Source: JANNSW01 sp031431235
GTDB lineage: Bacteria > Pseudomonadota > Alphaproteobacteria > Rhizobiales > Hyphomicrobiaceae
DNA: 14,502 bases
Reading direction: 5' to 3'
Assembly: GCA_031431235.1 (NCBI GenBank)
Contig: JANPDA010000284.1
Coordinates: 1-14,502 of the forward strand
Shown: one piece after another, positions 14,158-14,502 of the stretch
How the letters are laid out: each line of letters opens with the position of its first letter
How positions within the stretch are numbered: the stretch's first letter is position 1
Program-made: the position numbers and the translations under genes
The notes under the pieces: generated by a model
What the model was told of the DNA's origin: nothing
The model's input: the letters and a program-made list of their open reading frames with translations, nothing else
The model's database searches: none

Positions 14158-14287
14158 TAGTGTTCTGACTCATTCATTTGGTACCCCAAATGAATGGCCA
14201 GCCCACCAGGCAACTCTTTGTTTGTGTTCCGTCTTTCCATTCATTGATCCAGCTTCGCCGGAATCGAATGAATGGGACGGACCACTA
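14158..14287 (+). mobile_element. 130-bp MITE-like element, copy 2
   Basis: Same length and orientation as the copy at 583-712, with about four differences: three around 14203-14210 and one in the right terminal repeat (GACGGACCAC in place of GACGGAACAC). Hairpins lie at 14171-14196 and 14224-14285, the latter with one mismatch from that change. TA flanks both ends. The right-hand TA is part of the TAG stop codon (14285-14287 on the plus strand) of the minus-strand oxidoreductase. It lies between two convergent genes, where its hairpins could act as a two-way transcript end. No transposase is encoded. Confidence 0.8.
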
Positions 14288-14502
14288 CCGCTCCGACTGC
14301 CTGTCATGCCGACGGTAGTGCAGGTAGGCGCCGCGCAACGCCAGCCGGCGCGACCAGGCCCCCAACGGCGGCATCCGGGTCGGCAATCCGCGCCAGACCG
14401 CAGGAACGATCGGATCGCCGGAATTCGATCCGGCGATCGCATGAGCGAGCGCCCGCCCCGCCCACGGCGCGGAGTTGACTCCGTTGGCGTGGAACCCGAA
14501 GG
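14285..14502 (-). CDS. FAD-dependent oxidoreductase (DAO family), C-terminal part
   Basis: Only the last 71 residues and the TAG stop are in the window; the gene continues beyond the right edge. The minus-strand frame reads FGFHANGVNSAPWAGRALA at its visible start, the pattern of the C-terminal FAD-binding end of DAO-type amine and amino-acid oxidoreductases (such as the PuuB-like proteins common in Hyphomicrobiales), and continues with AVWRGLPTRMPPLG and RGAYLHYRRHD, also typical of these proteins. They oxidise amino groups with FAD in the cytoplasm or at the membrane; the substrate cannot be told from this piece. Codon use matches the neighbours. The stop codon coincides with the end of repeat copy 2. 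Family assignment is from residue patterns alone. Confidence 0.75.
   Translation of the reverse strand, partial: FGFHANGVNSAPWAGRALAHAIAGSNSGDPIVPAVWRGLPTRMPPLGAWSRRLALRGAYLHYRRHDRQSER

Noticed and set aside
13637..14173. Minus-strand 178-residue open frame opposite the small gene
   Set aside because: Runs into the repeat element, has no ribosome site and no recognisable motif; the plus-strand gene has better signals.

Overview
The window looks like chromosomal DNA of a GC-rich alphaproteobacterium, most likely of the order Hyphomicrobiales (Rhizobiales). This rests on gene order: miaB, phoH, ybeY, corC, lnt, a Cro/CI-type regulator, metK and trmB lie on one strand in the order usual for rhizobia and relatives. 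The genus cannot be told from the sequence alone.

Layout. 1-582 holds no recognisable gene. 583-712 is a 130-bp repeat with terminal inverted repeats and two hairpins, ending 10 bases before the chosen start of miaB. 723-9122 is the compact cluster miaB, phoH, ybeY, corC, lnt, HTH regulator, metK, trmB, with short overlaps at several joints. 9123-9698 is an unusual gap without a clear gene. 9699-12773 carries bamD and ligA. 12774-13928 is a long gene-poor stretch: an AT-rich patch, a nested inverted repeat, and about 500 bases crowded with GCGTC/GTTGCGTC words on one strand only. 13929-14141 is a small gene for an unrecognised 70-residue protein. 14158-14287 is a second copy of the 130-bp repeat, in the same orientation. 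At the right edge the minus strand carries the C-terminal end of a DAO-type FAD-dependent oxidoreductase.

The genes are housekeeping. MiaB and TrmB modify tRNA; PhoH and YbeY are linked to RNA metabolism; CorC to divalent metal export; Lnt completes lipoprotein acylation; MetK makes the S-adenosylmethionine that MiaB and TrmB use. BamD is an outer-membrane assembly lipoprotein and LigA seals DNA nicks.

The less ordinary content lies between the genes: the two repeat copies (TA-flanked, MITE-like, perhaps of IS630/Tc1-mariner type), one placed just before miaB and one touching the stop codon of the oxidoreductase; the strand-asymmetric GCGTC-rich region; and the trmB/bamD joint, where two gene clusters that are normally separate meet, without rimP-nusA after trmB and without recN between bamD and ligA. 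I did not find a clear new defence, secretion or biosynthetic system.
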